From an uncultured Lachnospiraceae bacterium (lineage in GTDB: Bacteria > Bacillota > Clostridia > Lachnospirales > Lachnospiraceae), in the NCBI GenBank assembly GCA_946549155.1, contig CAMNQN010000161.1:1-7630 (forward strand): a stretch of DNA of 7,630 nucleotides. Direction: 5' to 3'. Positions 7,012 through 7,630 of the stretch are shown piece after piece; position 1 is the first letter of the stretch; each line of letters begins with the position of its first letter. A model generated the notes under the pieces. The model was not told the origin of the DNA, searched no databases, and was given only the letters and a program-made list of their open reading frames with translations. Made by a program: the position numbers and the translations under genes.

Positions 7012-7394
7012 ACTGCATCCTCCGTTTTGCTGTATTTTTTAATAAATTGTTTCATGGCTGCGAAGCTCTCCGGACTGATGTCGTGCTCCATCCGGCAGGC
7101 ATCGGCTACAGCGGTCTCCTCCGGGATCCCCATGGAGATCAGCCATTCGGAGAAAAAGGTATGGCGCTCGTAAATCGAGGCGGCGATGGTTTTCCCCTTT
7201 TCCGTCAGGGTGATAAATCCGGCCTTCGATACCAGGATACATTCGTTTTCCCGCAGCTTTTTCATGGCTACGCTTACGCTTGGCTTCGAGATATTTAATT
7301 CTTCGGCAATGTCCACAGAGCGGACCACCGGCAGCCGTTTGCTTAAAATTAAGATGCTTTCCAGATAGTTTTCTGCTGATTCATTTTGATGCAT
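7008..7394 (-). CDS. DtxR/MntR-family metal-dependent transcriptional regulator
   Basis: A 128-aa regulator with an N-terminal winged helix (about 5-65; recognition helix around SKPSVSVAMKKL, 36-47, and wing GFITLTEKG, 59-67) and a C-terminal metal-binding dimerisation domain. The SH3-like third domain of DtxR is absent, so the length is like MntR. Candidate metal ligands are E12, H78 (ERH), C100, E103 and H104 (CRMEH). The CxxEH motif is the DtxR/IdeR pattern, where MntR has Glu in place of Cys. The first MntR ligand, Asp8, is Asn9 here. Iron or manganese sensing therefore cannot be decided from sequence. The start is supported by GGGAGG (7402-7407) 7 nt away. The stop overlaps the isomerase start (ATGA), so the two are one operon, and this gene may regulate itself and the isomerase. 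Confidence 0.92.
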   Translation of the reverse strand: MHQNESAENYLESILILSKRLPVVRSVDIAEELNISKPSVSVAMKKLRENECILVSKAGFITLTEKGKTIAASIYERHTFFSEWLISMGIPEETAVADACRMEHDISPESFAAMKQFIKKYSKTEDAV

Positions 7395-7497
7395 GGTAAA
7401 TCCTCCCAGGATAACAGCCCGCTTACGGTTCCCAGCAGAATGGGACGGCCTGCAGGGCGGCTATCTTCTATGTACATTTGCCAGTGGCTATAGGAAG

Positions 7498-7526
7498 AGT
7501 ATATCATCAGAAGGGGGGAAAGACAA
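7498..7526 (-). promoter_or_regulatory. promoter of the metal regulator-isomerase operon
   Basis: On the minus strand TTGTCT (7526-7521) and TATACT (7503-7498) are separated by 17 bp, matching a sigma-A promoter at 4/6 and 5/6. Transcription would start near 7490, leaving a leader of about 95 nt before the ATG at 7394. Within and near that leader are short dyads: GCCAGTGGC (7480-7488), a GGCCTGCAGG core (7447-7456), and TCCCA/TGGGA (7430-7434 with 7441-7445). Any could belong to an operator or leader structure, but none matches a DtxR or MntR box that I can recognise. Confidence 0.55.
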
Positions 7527-7581
7527 GCAAAAGTGCAGCGGCCTCATAGGAGCAGGGCGAAAGGTTCAGGTGGTAATGTTC

Positions 7582-7630
7582 TTCGTGTTTTGTTAATTAC
7601 CCGGACGCAGGAAGAGGCGGGCGCGCAGGG
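7582..7630 (-). repeat. right arm of the 49-bp inverted repeat
   Basis: This is the reverse complement of 2-50 (48 of 49 identical). It lies 55 bp upstream of the -35 of the minus-strand operon; the bases between (7527-7581) show no gene or clear signal. Both arms point outward into the same sequence, so whatever element they belong to continues past the window on both sides. Confidence 0.9.

Noticed and set aside
7393..7596. 67-aa + strand reading frame at the right end
   Set aside because: It covers the minus-strand promoter and part of the inverted repeat, with no ribosome site or recognisable sequence.
2..7630. Whole window as a composite transposon bounded by terminal inverted repeats
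   Set aside because: The interior is conserved housekeeping content (clpC, radA) with no transposase or integrase, and the repeats seem to continue outward, so mobility of the block is unlikely.

Overview
This window reads as a piece of a Firmicutes chromosome, most likely Lachnospiraceae (Clostridium cluster XIVa, the group of Enterocloster, C. symbiosum and Hungatella). The basis is the GC-rich but clostridial coding style, strong AGGAGG ribosome sites, the gene order clpC - small conserved protein - radA, and a GntR-type gene standing where bacilli carry ctsR-mcsA-mcsB. The genus is an inference; no rRNA or tRNA is present to fix it.

Left to right, + strand: a short GntR/YtrA-type repressor (152-541) sits behind a good sigma-A promoter whose -10 is overlaid by a perfect 16-bp palindrome and an 11-bp-phased direct repeat. 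It is tightly coupled to clpC (544-3006), the AAA+ unfoldase of the ClpCP protease. A new promoter and two leader hairpins follow at 3034-3124. They serve a 137-aa conserved protein of unknown function (3180-3593) and the DNA-repair ATPase radA (3621-4979), which lie 27 nt apart. A strong hairpin with a T-run ends radA and is followed at once by a shikimate-kinase-like gene (5102-5629).

An 82-bp, almost fully self-complementary palindrome at 5643-5724 separates these genes from a convergent minus-strand pair. In transcription order the pair is a DtxR/MntR-type metal-dependent regulator (7394-7008) and a YihS-like aldose-ketose isomerase of the N-acylglucosamine 2-epimerase (AGE) family (7011-5738). 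Stop and start overlap in ATGA. The isomerase is broken by a one-base frameshift near 6612, although all its recognisable catalytic residues remain.

Three things stand out beyond the genes. (1) The two window ends carry the same 49-bp sequence in inverted orientation (48/49 identical). (2) The hairpins after radA and after the shikimate kinase share a 16-nt arm and look like two members of one dispersed palindromic repeat family. (3) Three genes have features worth a closer look: the shikimate kinase lacks usual shikimate-binding residues, the metal regulator has a mixed MntR/DtxR ligand set and is coupled to a sugar isomerase, and the clpC operon has a GntR regulator in place of CtsR. I found no defence system, prophage, CRISPR array, transposase or RNA gene. 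Most of the window is housekeeping and stress-response content.
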